From positions 1 through 63,818 of the forward strand of contig JAGOOC010000011.1 in assembly GCA_017992695.1 (NCBI GenBank): a stretch of DNA of 63,818 nucleotides. The letters run 5' to 3'. The notes under the pieces were generated by a model. It did not search any database. It worked only from the letters and a program-made list of their open reading frames with translations, and was not told where the DNA came from. Positions 46,059 through 55,815 of the stretch are shown in pieces. The position numbers and the translations under genes were made by a program. Within the stretch, counting starts at the first letter, position 1. Every line of letters starts with the position of its first letter. This DNA is from Bacteroides sp. (lineage in GTDB: Bacteria > Bacteroidota > Bacteroidia > Bacteroidales > Bacteroidaceae).

Positions 46059-48104
46059 ATGCAAAAAGGCAATATTGGGGTTACTACAGAAAACATTTTC
46101 CCTATCATTAAAAAGTTTTTGTACAGTGACCATGAGATTTTCCTTCGGGAACTTGTTTCTAACGCTGTTGACGCTACGCAAAAGTTAAACACGCTCTCTT
46201 CGGTTGGCGAATTCAAAGGCGAATTGGGAAATTTAACCGTTCGCGTTACATTGGGTCAAGATACCATCACGATCTCCGATCGCGGTATCGGTTTGACCGG
46301 CGAAGAGATCGATAAATACATCAATCAGATAGCATTCTCAGGAGCCAATGACTTTCTAGAGAAATATAAAAACGATGCTAATGCCATCATCGGGCACTTC
46401 GGCTTGGGCTTCTACTCTTCCTTTATGGTTTCGAAAAAGGTGGAGATCATCACGAAATCTTATAAAGAAGGTGCACAGGCTGTGAAATGGAGCTGTGACG
46501 GCAGTCCGGAGTTTACACTTGAAGAGGTTGAAAAAGAGGATCGTGGTACAGATATCGTTCTTTATATCGACGACGATTGCAAGGAGTTCCTCGAGGAGGC
46601 ACGCATCGCTGCTTTGTTGAAGAAATATTGCAGCTTCCTCCCCGTTTCCGTTGCCTTCGGAAAGAAGAAAGAGTGGAAAGATGGGGCACAAGTAGAAACA
46701 TCCGAAGATAACATCATTAATCAAACCGCTCCGCTCTGGACGCGCAAGCCTAGCGAACTTTCAGATGAAGATTACAAGAAGTTCTATCACGACCTGTATC
46801 CTATGTCTGATGAACCGCTATTCTGGATTCACCTCAATGTAGATTACCCGTTCAATCTTACCGGTATTCTCTATTTCCCTAAAGTAAAGAGCAATGTTGA
46901 GCTCAATAAGAATAAAATTCAGCTTTATTGCAACCAAGTTTACGTAACAGATTCGGTAGAAGGTATTGTGCCCGATTTTCTCACTCTGCTTCATGGTGTG
47001 ATTGATTCTCCGGACATTCCGTTGAACGTTTCTCGTTCTTATTTACAGAGTGATTCGAATGTGAAAAAGATTTCGACGTACATCACCAAGAAGGTCTCTG
47101 ATCGCCTGCAATCCATCTACAAGAACAATCGTTCGCAGTTTGAAGAGAAGTGGAATGACTTGAAAATATTTATCAATTACGGTATGTTAACGCAAGAGGA
47201 TTTCTATGAAAAAGTATCCAAATTTGCCCTTTTCACCGATACGGATAGTAAGCATTACACTTATGAGGAGTATCAAACATTGATTAAAGAAAATCAGACA
47301 GACAAAGACGGAAACCTGATTTATTTATACGCTAATAATAAAGACGAACAGTTTAGCTACATCGAAGCTGCTGTTAACAAAGGTTACAATGTATTGCTGA
47401 TGGACGGTCAGTTGGATGTGGCTATGATAAGCATGCTCGAGCAGAAGTTAGAGAAATCACGTTTTACCCGAGTTGATGGCGATGTTGTGGATCATCTTAT
47501 TGCGAAAGAAGATAAGAAAGCCAATGCACTCGAAGCTGATAAGCAAGAGATGCTCTCTGTTGCCTTCAAAAGCCAGTTGCCTAAGGTCGAAAAAGTAGAA
47601 TTTAACGTAATGGCGCAAGCTTTAGGTGAAAATTCGGCTCCGGTCTTGATTACTCAAAGCGAGTATATGCGTAGAATGAAAGAGATGGCCAACATTCAGG
47701 CGGGTATGAGCTTCTATGGCGAAATGCCGGATATGTTTAATCTGGTGCTGAACGCTGACCATAAACTGGTGAAACAGGTATTAGCAGACGAAGAGAAGGC
47801 ATGTGCTGCAGACGTGGTACCGTTGAAGCTTTCTATAGATGATGCAACGAAGCGTCGTGATGAGTTGAAGAAAAAACAGGAAGGAAAGAAAGACGAAGAG
47901 GTTTCCACTGCCGAAAAAGATGAACTAAACGAGCTTGTTGAGAAGCTGGATGAGTTGAAAATGAAAAAAGACTCCCTTTTCATAGCTTACGCAGCACAGA
48001 ATAAAGTGATTCGTCAGCTGATTGATCTGGCCCTGCTACAAAACAATATGTTGAAAGGCGAAGCTTTAAATAATTTCGTGAAAAGAAGCATTGAATTGAT
48101 TTAA
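46059..48104 (+). CDS. htpG: Molecular chaperone HtpG (Hsp90)
   Basis: A 681-residue Hsp90. The N-terminal GHKL ATPase has FLRELVSNAVDATQKL, TISDRGIGLTGEEI and GHFGLGFYSSFMVS; the middle domain follows from about 215 (WTRKPSELSDEDYKKFY, IPLNVSRSYLQSD); the C-terminal dimerisation domain from about 495 includes a highly charged stretch (KKKQEGKKDEEVSTAEKDEL) that is longer than in E. coli HtpG. No clear TAnnTTTG lies upstream; the 62-base gap after the clpC terminator is AT-rich. Confidence 0.97.
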   Translation: MQKGNIGVTTENIFPIIKKFLYSDHEIFLRELVSNAVDATQKLNTLSSVGEFKGELGNLTVRVTLGQDTITISDRGIGLTGEEIDKYINQIAFSGANDFLEKYKNDANAIIGHFGLGFYSSFMVSKKVEIITKSYKEGAQAVKWSCDGSPEFTLEEVEKEDRGTDIVLYIDDDCKEFLEEARIAALLKKYCSFLPVSVAFGKKKEWKDGAQVETSEDNIINQTAPLWTRKPSELSDEDYKKFYHDLYPMSDEPLFWIHLNVDYPFNLTGILYFPKVKSNVELNKNKIQLYCNQVYVTDSVEGIVPDFLTLLHGVIDSPDIPLNVSRSYLQSDSNVKKISTYITKKVSDRLQSIYKNNRSQFEEKWNDLKIFINYGMLTQEDFYEKVSKFALFTDTDSKHYTYEEYQTLIKENQTDKDGNLIYLYANNKDEQFSYIEAAVNKGYNVLLMDGQLDVAMISMLEQKLEKSRFTRVDGDVVDHLIAKEDKKANALEADKQEMLSVAFKSQLPKVEKVEFNVMAQALGENSAPVLITQSEYMRRMKEMANIQAGMSFYGEMPDMFNLVLNADHKLVKQVLADEEKACAADVVPLKLSIDDATKRRDELKKKQEGKKDEEVSTAEKDELNELVEKLDELKMKKDSLFIAYAAQNKVIRQLIDLALLQNNMLKGEALNNFVKRSIELI

Positions 48105-48137
48105 ATATTTCTTTTTAATTCATTACATAAAAACAGA

Positions 48138-48175
48138 AAAGAGCATTGCAGCTGAAAAGTTTTGCAATGCTCTTT
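48138..48175 (+). terminator. Terminator of htpG
   Basis: AAAGAGCATTGCA (48138-48150) pairs perfectly over 13 bp with 48163-48175. It lies within the 5' extension of the next ORF, which argues that this extension is not translated. Confidence 0.85.
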
Positions 48176-48222
48176 CTGTATAAAAATAAGAGAATAATGT
48201 CGAATAATTCGAAACTTTTACA

Positions 48223-48230
48223 TATATTTG
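48223..48230 (+). promoter_or_regulatory. -7 promoter element for the patatin-barrel gene
   Basis: TATATTTG matches TAnnTTTG, 45 bases before the ATG at 48275. Confidence 0.55.
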
Positions 48231-48274
48231 GACGTTCAATATTTAAAGATACATCATTTGCATTGCTTGTTGTT

Positions 48275-50572
48275 ATGAAGAAGTTTCTTTTACTATTACT
48301 CTATCTTTTGCTTTTATCCATTTCGACGCATGCTCAGAAAGTGGGGCTTGTATTGAGTGGTGGTGGAGCTAAAGGCTTGACACATATTGGTATTATTCGA
48401 GCTTTGGAGGAGAACGGAATTCCTATTGATTACATTACAGGTACCTCTATGGGGGCTATTGTTGGCTCTTTATATGCCATGGGGTACTCTCCTGATGATA
48501 TGGAAGAGTTGCTGAAATCTGAAGATTTTAAGCGATGGTATTCGGGACAGATTGAGGAAGAATATATGTATTATTTCAAAAAAAACAAACCTACAGCCGA
48601 ATTCCTTAATATTCGATTTTCCTTTAAAGATTCTTTAAACATAAAGCCACAATTTTTCCCTACTAGCGTTGTGAATCCGATTCAGATGAATCTTGTCTTT
48701 ATGGACCTTTACGCACGTGCTACAGCTGCTTGTCGAGGTGAATTTGATAAACTTTTCGTACCCTTTCGCTGTATTGCATCTGATGTTTATAATAAACAAC
48801 AGTTGATATTAAAGAATGGCGACCTCGGAGATGCCGTTCGGGCATCTATGAGTTTCCCTTTTATGTTTAAACCCATTGAGCTAAACGGCGTATTGGCTTA
48901 TGATGGTGGTATTTACAACAATTTCCCTACGGATGTTATGATGGATGATTTCAAGCCAGATATAATTATCGGTAGTGTGGTGGCCACCAATCCTACTAAG
49001 CCCAAAGAAAATGACCTCATGAGCCAAATTGAGAACATGGTGATGCAGAAAACGGATTATTCTCTTCCAGACTCTATGGGTATTGCCATGACATTTAAAT
49101 TTAATGATGTTAACTTACTTGATTTTCAGCGAATTGATGAGTTGCACGATATTGGTTACAATCGTACTATCAGTATGATGGACACAATTAAGAAGCGCAT
49201 CCATCGAAGGGTGAATATAGATAATATCCGTTTACGGCGACTCGTTTACCGCAGTAACTACCCAGAGTTGCGCTTTAAAAACATCTATATTGATGGTGCC
49301 AATGAGGAGCAACAAGTCTATATGAAGAAAGAGTTTCATGCCTCTGGCAATAAAGAATTCACCTATGAAGATGTGAAGAGAGGTTACTTTAGGTTGCTCT
49401 CTGATAATATGATTTCAGAGATTCTTCCACATGCTGTATACAACCCGAAGGATGACTCCTATGACTTACACTTGAAAGTTAAGTTGGAAGATAATTTAGC
49501 TGTTCGAGTAGGTGGTAGCCTATCTACCACTAATTCTAGCCAGATCTATTTGGGGCTCAGTTATCAAAACTTAAACTATTACGCTAAGGAGTTTTCGTTT
49601 GACGGGCAGTTGGGTAAAATCTATAATAACGCTCAACTGATGGCGAGAATAGATTTTGCCACTACTATACCTACTTCGTATCGTTTTATAGCGTCCATTA
49701 CTACATTTGACTATTTCAAGAAAGATAAACTGTTCTCAAAAAATGATAAGCCGGCTTTTAATCAGAAGGATGAACGTTTTGTCAAACTGCTGGCTGCTTT
49801 GCCTTTTCTTTCGAGTAAACGGGCAGAGTTTGGCTTTGGTGTTGCTAAGATTGAAGATCGTTATTTTCAAGCCAATGTGATTGATTTTGATAAAGACAAA
49901 TACGATAAAAGCAGTTATCGACTGCTTGGAGGATCTATTAGCTTTAACGGAAGTACGCTAAATTCACGCCAATATCCTACCTTGGGAGCTCGCGAGGCGT
50001 TAGTTGCACAAATATTTACCGGTAAAGAATACTTTTATCCCGGCATGAAATCTGAAAGTAAAAGAAACGATGAAGAGAGACATTCGTGGCTGCAATTATC
50101 ATACATGAAAGAGAAATACCACCGAATGTCAGAACATTGGGTGCTGGGATGGTATTTACAGGCTCTGTATGCTTCCAGAAACTTTTCCGAGAACTATGTG
50201 GCGACTATGATGCAAGCGAGTGAATTTGCACCTACTGCGCACGGAAAACTATCTTATAATGAAGCATTCCGATCCAATCAATTTGTGGGAACTGGCATTC
50301 GTCCTATTTATCGTTTAAATCAACTCTTTCATCTGCGCGGAGAGTTTTATGGCTTTATGCCTATTTTTCCGATTGAAAAAAACGCGATCAATAAGGCCTA
50401 TTATGGAAAAGCATTTTCTCGGTTCGAATATTTAGGAGAGATTTCACTGGTTTGTCAACTGCCGTTTGGAGCAATATCTGCCTATGTAAATCATTATAGC
50501 TCACCGAAAAGAGAATGGAACATGGGCCTTACACTGGGTTGGCAATTGTTTAATTACCGCTTCATCGAATGA
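48275..50572 (+). CDS. Patatin-like phospholipase fused to an outer-membrane barrel (PlpD/type Vd-like)
   Basis: A 765-residue protein from the ATG at 48275, which opens a clear signal peptide ([21 protein letters not shown]); the longer frame from 48146 would run through the htpG terminator and the promoter. The patatin domain (about 22-225) has the oxyanion motif SGGGAKG near residue 28, the nucleophile elbow GTSMG (Ser58) and DGGIYNN (Asp210), so the Ser-Asp dyad is intact. A POTRA-like segment follows ([33 protein letters not shown]), then a C-terminal barrel of about 400 residues with alternating strands ([35 protein letters not shown]) ending in Phe-Ile-Glu. This order matches type Vd autotransporter phospholipases. 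The lipid substrate is unknown. Confidence 0.88.
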   Translation: MKKFLLLLLYLLLLSISTHAQKVGLVLSGGGAKGLTHIGIIRALEENGIPIDYITGTSMGAIVGSLYAMGYSPDDMEELLKSEDFKRWYSGQIEEEYMYYFKKNKPTAEFLNIRFSFKDSLNIKPQFFPTSVVNPIQMNLVFMDLYARATAACRGEFDKLFVPFRCIASDVYNKQQLILKNGDLGDAVRASMSFPFMFKPIELNGVLAYDGGIYNNFPTDVMMDDFKPDIIIGSVVATNPTKPKENDLMSQIENMVMQKTDYSLPDSMGIAMTFKFNDVNLLDFQRIDELHDIGYNRTISMMDTIKKRIHRRVNIDNIRLRRLVYRSNYPELRFKNIYIDGANEEQQVYMKKEFHASGNKEFTYEDVKRGYFRLLSDNMISEILPHAVYNPKDDSYDLHLKVKLEDNLAVRVGGSLSTTNSSQIYLGLSYQNLNYYAKEFSFDGQLGKIYNNAQLMARIDFATTIPTSYRFIASITTFDYFKKDKLFSKNDKPAFNQKDERFVKLLAALPFLSSKRAEFGFGVAKIEDRYFQANVIDFDKDKYDKSSYRLLGGSISFNGSTLNSRQYPTLGAREALVAQIFTGKEYFYPGMKSESKRNDEERHSWLQLSYMKEKYHRMSEHWVLGWYLQALYASRNFSENYVATMMQASEFAPTAHGKLSYNEAFRSNQFVGTGIRPIYRLNQLFHLRGEFYGFMPIFPIEKNAINKAYYGKAFSRFEYLGEISLVCQLPFGAISAYVNHYSSPKREWNMGLTLGWQLFNYRFIE

Positions 50573-50600
50573 AATTTGTAGAAAGAAAATCCTTAAAAGG

Positions 50601-50631
50601 CTTGTTAATATAGAAAAAGTCTGTATCTTTG
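50601..50631 (+). promoter_or_regulatory. Promoter of the tRNA-Arg cluster
   Basis: CTTG at 50601-50604, a 19-base spacer and TATCTTTG at 50624-50631 form a good -33/-7 pair 23 bases before the first tRNA. Confidence 0.75.
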
Positions 50632-50654
50632 CACCCGTTAAACAAAAACAAAGA

Positions 50655-50728
50655 GGCCCCGTAGCTCAACTGAATAGAGTAGCTGACTACGGATCAGCAG
50701 GTTACAGGTTTGAATCCTGTCGGGGTCA
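50655..50728 (+). tRNA. tRNA-Arg (anticodon ACG), copy 1
   Basis: A 74-base cloverleaf: acceptor GGCCCCG/CGGGGTC with a G2-U71 wobble and discriminator A, anticodon stem GCTGA/TCAGC with loop CTACGGA (anticodon ACG at positions 34-36, to be read as I34 after deamination), T stem ACAGG/CCTGT. No CCA is encoded. The T loop is TTTGAAT (U56 rather than C56) and the D loop has G18-A19 rather than G18-G19. Confidence 0.97.
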
Positions 50729-50745
50729 CTTTTAAATTAACCAAT

Positions 50746-50819
50746 GGCCGCGTGGCTCAACTGAATAGAGTAGCTGACTACGGATCAGCAGGTTACAGGT
50801 TTGAATCCTGTCGCGGTCA
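50746..50819 (+). tRNA. tRNA-Arg (anticodon ACG), copy 2 with altered acceptor stem
   Basis: Same length, anticodon and loops as copy 1. It differs by a paired exchange in the acceptor stem, C5-G68 to G5-C68 (GGCCGCG with CGCGGTC), and by A9 to G9. The pairing is therefore kept, which argues for a functional gene rather than a decaying copy. Confidence 0.96.
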
Positions 50820-50846
50820 CTGATGAGATTAAAGTTTAACAATGAA

Positions 50847-50920
50847 GGCCCCGTAGCTCAACTGAATAGAGTAGCTGACTACGGATCAGCAGGTTACAGG
50901 TTTGAATCCTGTCGGGGTCA
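50847..50920 (+). tRNA. tRNA-Arg (anticodon ACG), copy 3
   Basis: Identical in sequence to copy 1 over all 74 bases; the spacers between the copies (17 and 27 bases) are unrelated to each other. Confidence 0.97.
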
Positions 50921-50962
50921 CAAAATCTCCACAATCTTAGGTTGTGGAGATTTTGTGTTTTT
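50919..50962 (+). terminator. Terminator of the tRNA-Arg cluster
   Basis: A perfect 16-bp stem (50919-50934 with 50942-50957) and a T-run directly after copy 3; the first two stem bases are the last two bases of the tRNA, so termination and 3' processing share sequence. Confidence 0.92.
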
Positions 50963-51000
50963 AAATGCTTAATGAACATTGAAAACGAAAGAACAACTAA

Positions 51001-51045
51001 AAAGAGAGAGAGAATTGCCGTCGGTTGGCAATTCTCTCTCTTTTT
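51001..51045. terminator. Bidirectional terminator of dapA and the tRNA cluster
   Basis: GAGAGAATTGCC-type arms (51006-51019 with 51027-51040) form a 14-bp stem flanked by A-run and T-run, so it can act on both strands. Confidence 0.85.
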
Positions 51046-51067
51046 ATAAGAAGCTATCTGTGTTTCT

Positions 51068-51961
51068 TCAGCACTTTATGTTTAGTTCGTTTAATACCTT
51101 TCGAATGGCTTCAAACGTTGTGATTCGTGTCGGTACTAATGGTAAACGTAGTTTGTTTTCAATCATTCCCATTGCATTAAGCATTGATTTTACGCCGGCA
51201 GGGTTTCCATCGACAAATAATAGATTGAATAATTCTGTGAATTTATGGTGAATGGTCAAGGCATTTGCAAAGTCTCCCTGTAGAGCTAAGCGGGTCATGC
51301 GGCTGAATTCGCGTGGGAAGGCGTTTCCTATGACCGAAATGACACCAACAGCACCAAGGGTAATCAATGGGAAGGTAATGCCGTCATCGCCTGAAATAAC
51401 GTCAAAATTGGCTGGTTTATTCTTGATAATATCATCCATCTGAGTAATATCACCCGAAGCCTCCTTGATAGCAATTATATTTTTAAAATCACGCGCAATA
51501 CGCAGTGTGGTTTCGGCAGTCATGTTAACGCCTGTGCGTCCGGGAACATTGTACAGTACAATCGGAAGCTCTGTTGCTCCTGCAATTGCTTTATAGTGCT
51601 GATAAATACCTTCCTGAGAGGGCTTATTGTAATAAGGAACAACAGAGAGAATGGCATCGACACCAGTGAAATCGTCATTTTTCAATGTTTCGACCGCTGC
51701 TCGTGTGTTATTTCCACCTACTCCCAATAGAATAGGAATTCTTCTGTTTACCCGGTCAATAACCATTTTGGTGACCTTCTTTTTTTCTTCTTCAGTCAAA
51801 GTGGGCGTTTCGGCTGTGGTTCCCAGCACACACAGAAAGTCAGCGTTATTTTGCAATAGATAATCTACCATTCGCATCAACGCATCGTAATCAATGCTCT
51901 CATCTTCTTTGAAAGGAGTAATCAGCGCTACTCCCATTCCTTTGAGTTTCGTTTGTATCAT
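51068..51961 (-). CDS. dapA: 4-hydroxy-tetrahydrodipicolinate synthase
   Basis: Condenses pyruvate with aspartate semialdehyde, the first dedicated step to lysine and diaminopimelate. The 297-residue TIM barrel has GTTAETPTLTEEEK (Thr pair), IVLYNVPGRTGVNM (Tyr and Arg of the active site) and IIAIKEASGD with the Schiff-base Lys. It stands alone on the minus strand between two terminators and its own promoter. Confidence 0.97.
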   Translation of the reverse strand: MIQTKLKGMGVALITPFKEDESIDYDALMRMVDYLLQNNADFLCVLGTTAETPTLTEEEKKKVTKMVIDRVNRRIPILLGVGGNNTRAAVETLKNDDFTGVDAILSVVPYYNKPSQEGIYQHYKAIAGATELPIVLYNVPGRTGVNMTAETTLRIARDFKNIIAIKEASGDITQMDDIIKNKPANFDVISGDDGITFPLITLGAVGVISVIGNAFPREFSRMTRLALQGDFANALTIHHKFTELFNLLFVDGNPAGVKSMLNAMGMIENKLRLPLVPTRITTFEAIRKVLNELNIKC

Positions 51962-51995
51962 GAGTATTAATAATGATCTCTTAATAATTCTATGG

Positions 51996-52003
51996 CAAAA
52001 ATA
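51996..52003 (-). promoter_or_regulatory. -7 promoter element for dapA
   Basis: The minus strand reads TATTTTTG, 34 bases before the dapA ATG. Confidence 0.5.
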
Positions 52004-52064
52004 CGAATATTTTCGATTTTAGCGACTATAATAATATATTAAATAAGAATCTGGAAGAAAAATG

Positions 52065-54062
52065 TTACGATATGCGTTCTAAAAATGCCTCTTCGCTCAC
52101 TATTTTCACTCCAAGTTTATTGGCTTTTTCCAGTTTGGCTGGTCCCATGTTTTCGCCTGCCAATATAAAACTGGTTTTTGCCGAAATGCTCCCTACGCTT
52201 TTTCCGCCATTTTTCTCGATGATCTCTTTGTATTCATCCCGTGAATGATGCGAGAAAACTCCGCTGATAACAATGGATTCTCCAGCCAACTTGTTCGTAT
52301 AGCCGGTCATGTCTTGTTCAGATCGGTAGAGCTGAAGCCCGGCAGATTTTAATCGATCTACCAACTTGCGATTAGTGTCGTTTTTGAAGTACTCAAGGAT
52401 GCTTTGCGCTATCTTGTCGCCAACTTCATCAATGTCCTTCAATGTTTCGATTGCTGCATTTTCAAGCTCTTCAATATCTTGAAATGCTTTCGCTATCTTT
52501 TTAGCTACAGTTTCGCCTACAAAGCGAATGCCTAAAGCGAAGATTATCCGTTCGAAAGGAACCTCTTTGCTTTGGGCGATTCCATTCACAATGTTTTCTG
52601 CCGATTTATCGCCCATTCTATCAAGCCCTTTGAGCTTGTCTATGCTCAACTCATAGAGATCGGCAGTGTCATGAATCAATCCTTGTCGATAGAGCATGTC
52701 GACGGTTTCAGGACCCAATCCGTCAATGTTCATTGCCTTGCGACTGATGAAGTGTTCTATCTTACCTTTGATTTGAGGTGGGCAAGCTGTTTCGTTGGGG
52801 CAATAATGAGCCGACTCTCCCTCGTATCTCACCAATTTACTGCCGCATTCGGGGCAATGGGTGATGAATGTCACCTTTTCACCGATCATAAAGCGTGCAG
52901 CAACATCTACTCCGGTTATTTTAGGAATGATTTCACCACCTTTCTCAACATACACCATGTCACCGATATGCAAATCGAGTCCTTCGATGATGTCTGCATT
53001 GTGTAAAGAGGCTCGTCTTACAATCGTTCCAGATAGCTGAACTGGATCTAAATTGGCTACAGGAGTGACGGCGCCTGTCCGACCCACCTGGTAGGTAACC
53101 TTGTTCAGGCGCGTCACTGCCCGTTCGGCTTGAAATTTATACGCAATAGCCCAACGTGGCGATTTTGCGGTGAATCCTAAATTCTTCTGCTGGTTCAGGT
53201 TGTTTATCTTTAACACAATGCCGTCTGTAGCTACCGGTAGATTTTTTCGTTCTACGTCCCAATAGTTGATGAAATCAAAAACGCTCTGTATGGTTTGGTA
53301 TTTCCGCGTTAAGTCTGAAATCTTAAATCCCCATTTGGCGGCTTCTTGTAGGTTCTCGTAATGCCCGTCGCAAGGCAAATTATCGCCTAATAACGAATAA
53401 AAATAAGCGTCAAGTTTTCGAGAAGCTACAATCGAGGAGTTTTGTAGCTTCAGTGTACCCGAAGCTGCATTTCTTGGATTAGCGAAAAGAGCTTCTTCAC
53501 GTGCCTCTCTCTCCCTGTTTAGCTCTTCGAATACATCCCATGGCATCAGAATCTCTCCTCGTATCTCAAACAAAGGTGGATAATTATTGCCTTGCAGTAT
53601 TAAAGGGATTGTTCGGATAGTTTTAACATTGTCAGTAACGTCGTCTCCATTTTCTCCGTCGCCACGAGTTACAGCGCGAATAAGCTTTCCATCTTCATAA
53701 GTTAGCGAAATAGAAGTGCCGTCGTACTTCATTTCGCAGCAAATTTCAAAATCCTCATTGAGCGCTTTGCGAGTTCGCTCGTAAAACTCTGTCACTTCGG
53801 CTACTGAATATGTGTTGGTCAGCGAAAGCATCGGGTATTTGTGAGCTACTTGCGTAAAGTTTTTATTTATATCGCTTCCCACTCGCATGCTGGGAGAGTT
53901 GACGTCCTTGTATTCGGGATACTGTTTTTCCAACTCTTGTAGTTCACGCATTTTGTCGTCGAACTCTTTGTCCGAGATTTCCGGAGCATTAAGTGTGTAA
54001 TATTTATAGTTGTGCTGGTGGAGCTCGATGCGCAGTTCCTCTATTTTTTCTTTTGCAGTCAT
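52065..54062 (-). CDS. ligA: NAD-dependent DNA ligase
   Basis: A 665-residue replicative ligase: N-terminal Ia domain ([21 protein letters not shown]), adenylation domain with the AMP-accepting Lys in EMKYDGTSI near residue 112, OB fold, a Cys4 zinc finger ([11 protein letters not shown] with CPNETACPP), helix-hairpin-helix repeats ([24 protein letters not shown]) and a C-terminal BRCT domain ([20 protein letters not shown]). All expected parts are present. Confidence 0.98.
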   Translation of the reverse strand: MTAKEKIEELRIELHQHNYKYYTLNAPEISDKEFDDKMRELQELEKQYPEYKDVNSPSMRVGSDINKNFTQVAHKYPMLSLTNTYSVAEVTEFYERTRKALNEDFEICCEMKYDGTSISLTYEDGKLIRAVTRGDGENGDDVTDNVKTIRTIPLILQGNNYPPLFEIRGEILMPWDVFEELNREREAREEALFANPRNAASGTLKLQNSSIVASRKLDAYFYSLLGDNLPCDGHYENLQEAAKWGFKISDLTRKYQTIQSVFDFINYWDVERKNLPVATDGIVLKINNLNQQKNLGFTAKSPRWAIAYKFQAERAVTRLNKVTYQVGRTGAVTPVANLDPVQLSGTIVRRASLHNADIIEGLDLHIGDMVYVEKGGEIIPKITGVDVAARFMIGEKVTFITHCPECGSKLVRYEGESAHYCPNETACPPQIKGKIEHFISRKAMNIDGLGPETVDMLYRQGLIHDTADLYELSIDKLKGLDRMGDKSAENIVNGIAQSKEVPFERIIFALGIRFVGETVAKKIAKAFQDIEELENAAIETLKDIDEVGDKIAQSILEYFKNDTNRKLVDRLKSAGLQLYRSEQDMTGYTNKLAGESIVISGVFSHHSRDEYKEIIEKNGGKSVGSISAKTSFILAGENMGPAKLEKANKLGVKIVSEEAFLERIS

Positions 54063-54071
54063 ATTTCTTAG

Positions 54072-54104
54072 ATTGTTTCGGACAAAAATACAGGTTTATC
54101 TTTG
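54072..54104 (+). promoter_or_regulatory. Promoter of trmD
   Basis: ATTG at 54072-54075 and TATCTTTG at 54097-54104 are 21 bases apart. A second match, TAATTTTG at 54113-54120, may be an alternative -7. Confidence 0.55.
54083..54090 (-). promoter_or_regulatory. -7 promoter element for ligA
   Basis: The minus strand reads TATTTTTG, 21 bases before the ligA ATG; it lies between the -33 and -7 of the trmD promoter, so the two diverging promoters overlap. Confidence 0.5.
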
Positions 54105-54136
54105 AATATTCGTAATTTTGCAGAAAATTTAAAATT

Positions 54137-54811
54137 ATGCGTATTGATATAATAACTGTGCTTCCCGAGATGATTGAGGGTTTCTTTAATTGTTCGATCA
54201 TGAAACGTGCTCAAGACAAAGGTCTTGCTCAAATCCATATTCATAATCTTCGCGATTACACAGAAGACAAGTACCGCAGGGTGGATGATTATCCGTTCGG
54301 AGGATTTGCTGGTATGGTCATGAAGATTGAACCGATTGAGCGTTGCATCAATGCACTGAAAGCTGAGCGAGCGTATGACGAGGTTATTTTCACAACCCCC
54401 GACGGAGAGCAGTTCGATCAAAAGATTGCAAACAAACTTTCATTATCGGGCAATCTTATTATTTTGTGCGGACACTTCAAAGGAATTGATTATCGCATTC
54501 GTGAGCATTTAATCACCAAAGAGATTAGCATCGGAGACTATGTGTTGACCGGTGGGGAGTTGGCTGCTGCAGTGATTGCCGATGCTATCATTAGAATCAT
54601 TCCGGGAGTCATTTCGGATGAGCAGTCTGCTCTATCCGACTCTTTTCAAGATAACCTCTTGGCAGCTCCTGTTTATACGCGCCCTGCCGAATACAATGGT
54701 TGGAAAGTGCCGGATATTTTACTTTCCGGTCATGAAGCTAAAATAAAAGAATGGGAGCTTCAACAGTCGTTGGAACGCACTCATCGTTTGCGTCCGGATC
54801 TGTTGGAATAG
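54137..54811 (+). CDS. trmD: tRNA (guanine-N1)-methyltransferase TrmD
   Basis: Methylates G37 of tRNAs that read CNN and CGG codons. The 224-residue SPOUT protein has [51 protein letters not shown] and [16 protein letters not shown], the knot motifs that bind SAM, and ends [20 protein letters not shown]. It is monocistronic and not in the usual rpsP-rimM-trmD-rplS cluster. Confidence 0.98.
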   Translation: MRIDIITVLPEMIEGFFNCSIMKRAQDKGLAQIHIHNLRDYTEDKYRRVDDYPFGGFAGMVMKIEPIERCINALKAERAYDEVIFTTPDGEQFDQKIANKLSLSGNLIILCGHFKGIDYRIREHLITKEISIGDYVLTGGELAAAVIADAIIRIIPGVISDEQSALSDSFQDNLLAAPVYTRPAEYNGWKVPDILLSGHEAKIKEWELQQSLERTHRLRPDLLE

Positions 54812-54830
54812 TCAGTTCATTATTGCTACA

Positions 54831-54887
54831 TTTATAGAGAAAAGCCCGGTGTGTTTACAACAAACACACCGGGCTTTTCTCTATAAA
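54831..54887. terminator. Very long bidirectional terminator between trmD and pyrD
   Basis: A perfect 26-bp stem (54831-54856 with 54862-54887) around a 5-base loop ACAAC. The core is GCCCGGTGTGTTT and the outer part is AT-rich, so both strands leave through an A/T-rich run. Confidence 0.95.
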
Positions 54888-54900
54888 TATCTTGGAAGTA

Positions 54901-55815
54901 TTATCGAACTTCCAGTGCACCTATAATTTCGGATACAGATTTGTATCCATGCCTGTCGAGGTAATCATTTATACCATCAACAACCTTAACCGTTACCGCC
55001 GGATCAATGAAATTAGCAGTGCCAATTTGGATAGCCGATGCTCCTGCAAGGAGAAACTCTACAGCATCTTTCCAGTTCATGATACCCCCTAACCCTATGA
55101 CGGGTATTTTTACCGCATTGGCTACTTGCCAAACCATGCGCAAGGCGATTGGCTTCACTGCAGGGCCTGATAACCCTCCGGTGACTGTCGATAATATCGG
55201 TTGTCTGCCCTCGGCATCAATGGCCATGCCTAATAATGTGTTGATTAGCGATACGCTATCTGCACCATTATCTTCGGCCGCACGTGCCATTTCTACAATA
55301 TTGGTGACATTAGGAGAGAGCTTAACGATTAGTGTCTTTTTGTAAGCAGAACGCACTGCTTTAACAATTTCTGATACTCCCTCTGCAGTAACACCGAAAG
55401 CCATTCCGCCCTGTTTTACGTTAGGGCATGAGATGTTCAGCTCTATAGCAGGAATTTTGTCAAGTTCATTGATGACTTCAGCCGTTTTTATGTAATCTTC
55501 AACTGCCGATCCCGATACGTTTACAATCATATGGGTTTGGATATCTTTGATACGTGGATATATCTCTTCGGCAAAGTAATGAACACCCTTATTCTGCAGT
55601 CCTACAGCGTTTAGCATCCCCGATGGTGTCTCCGCCATACGTGGGTAAGGGTTTCCTTCACGACTGTGAAGGGTGGTTCCTTTCACAATGATACCACCTA
55701 TTCGCGTGATATCAATGAAGTCCACAAATTCCTCTCCGTATCCAAATGTACCGGATGCAGTCATTACCGGATTTATCATTTGTAATTTACCTATGTTTAC
55801 ACTTAAATCTGCCAT
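54901..55815 (-). CDS. pyrD: Dihydroorotate dehydrogenase B, catalytic subunit
   Basis: Oxidises dihydroorotate to orotate. The start at 55815 ([20 protein letters not shown]) gives 304 residues; the frame is open 15 codons further but the upstream part (rich in Cys, Arg and Ser) is unlike the family and lies in pyrK. FMN-barrel motifs: [41 protein letters not shown] (the class 1B catalytic Cys), [10 protein letters not shown] and [21 protein letters not shown]. It overlaps the end of pyrK by 13 bases and pairs with it as the NAD-linked 1B enzyme. Confidence 0.97.
   Translation of the reverse strand: MADLSVNIGKLQMINPVMTASGTFGYGEEFVDFIDITRIGGIIVKGTTLHSREGNPYPRMAETPSGMLNAVGLQNKGVHYFAEEIYPRIKDIQTHMIVNVSGSAVEDYIKTAEVINELDKIPAIELNISCPNVKQGGMAFGVTAEGVSEIVKAVRSAYKKTLIVKLSPNVTNIVEMARAAEDNGADSVSLINTLLGMAIDAEGRQPILSTVTGGLSGPAVKPIALRMVWQVANAVKIPVIGLGGIMNWKDAVEFLLAGASAIQIGTANFIDPAVTVKVVDGINDYLDRHGYKSVSEIIGALEVR

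Noticed and set aside
48146-48274. 43-residue N-terminal extension of the patatin-barrel protein
   Set aside because: It contains the htpG terminator and a TATATTTG promoter; the signal peptide starts at 48275.
50655-50920. tRNA direct repeats as attachment sites of an integrated element
   Set aside because: No integrase or element genes lie between the copies, which are only 17-27 bases apart, and all three are complete tRNA genes.
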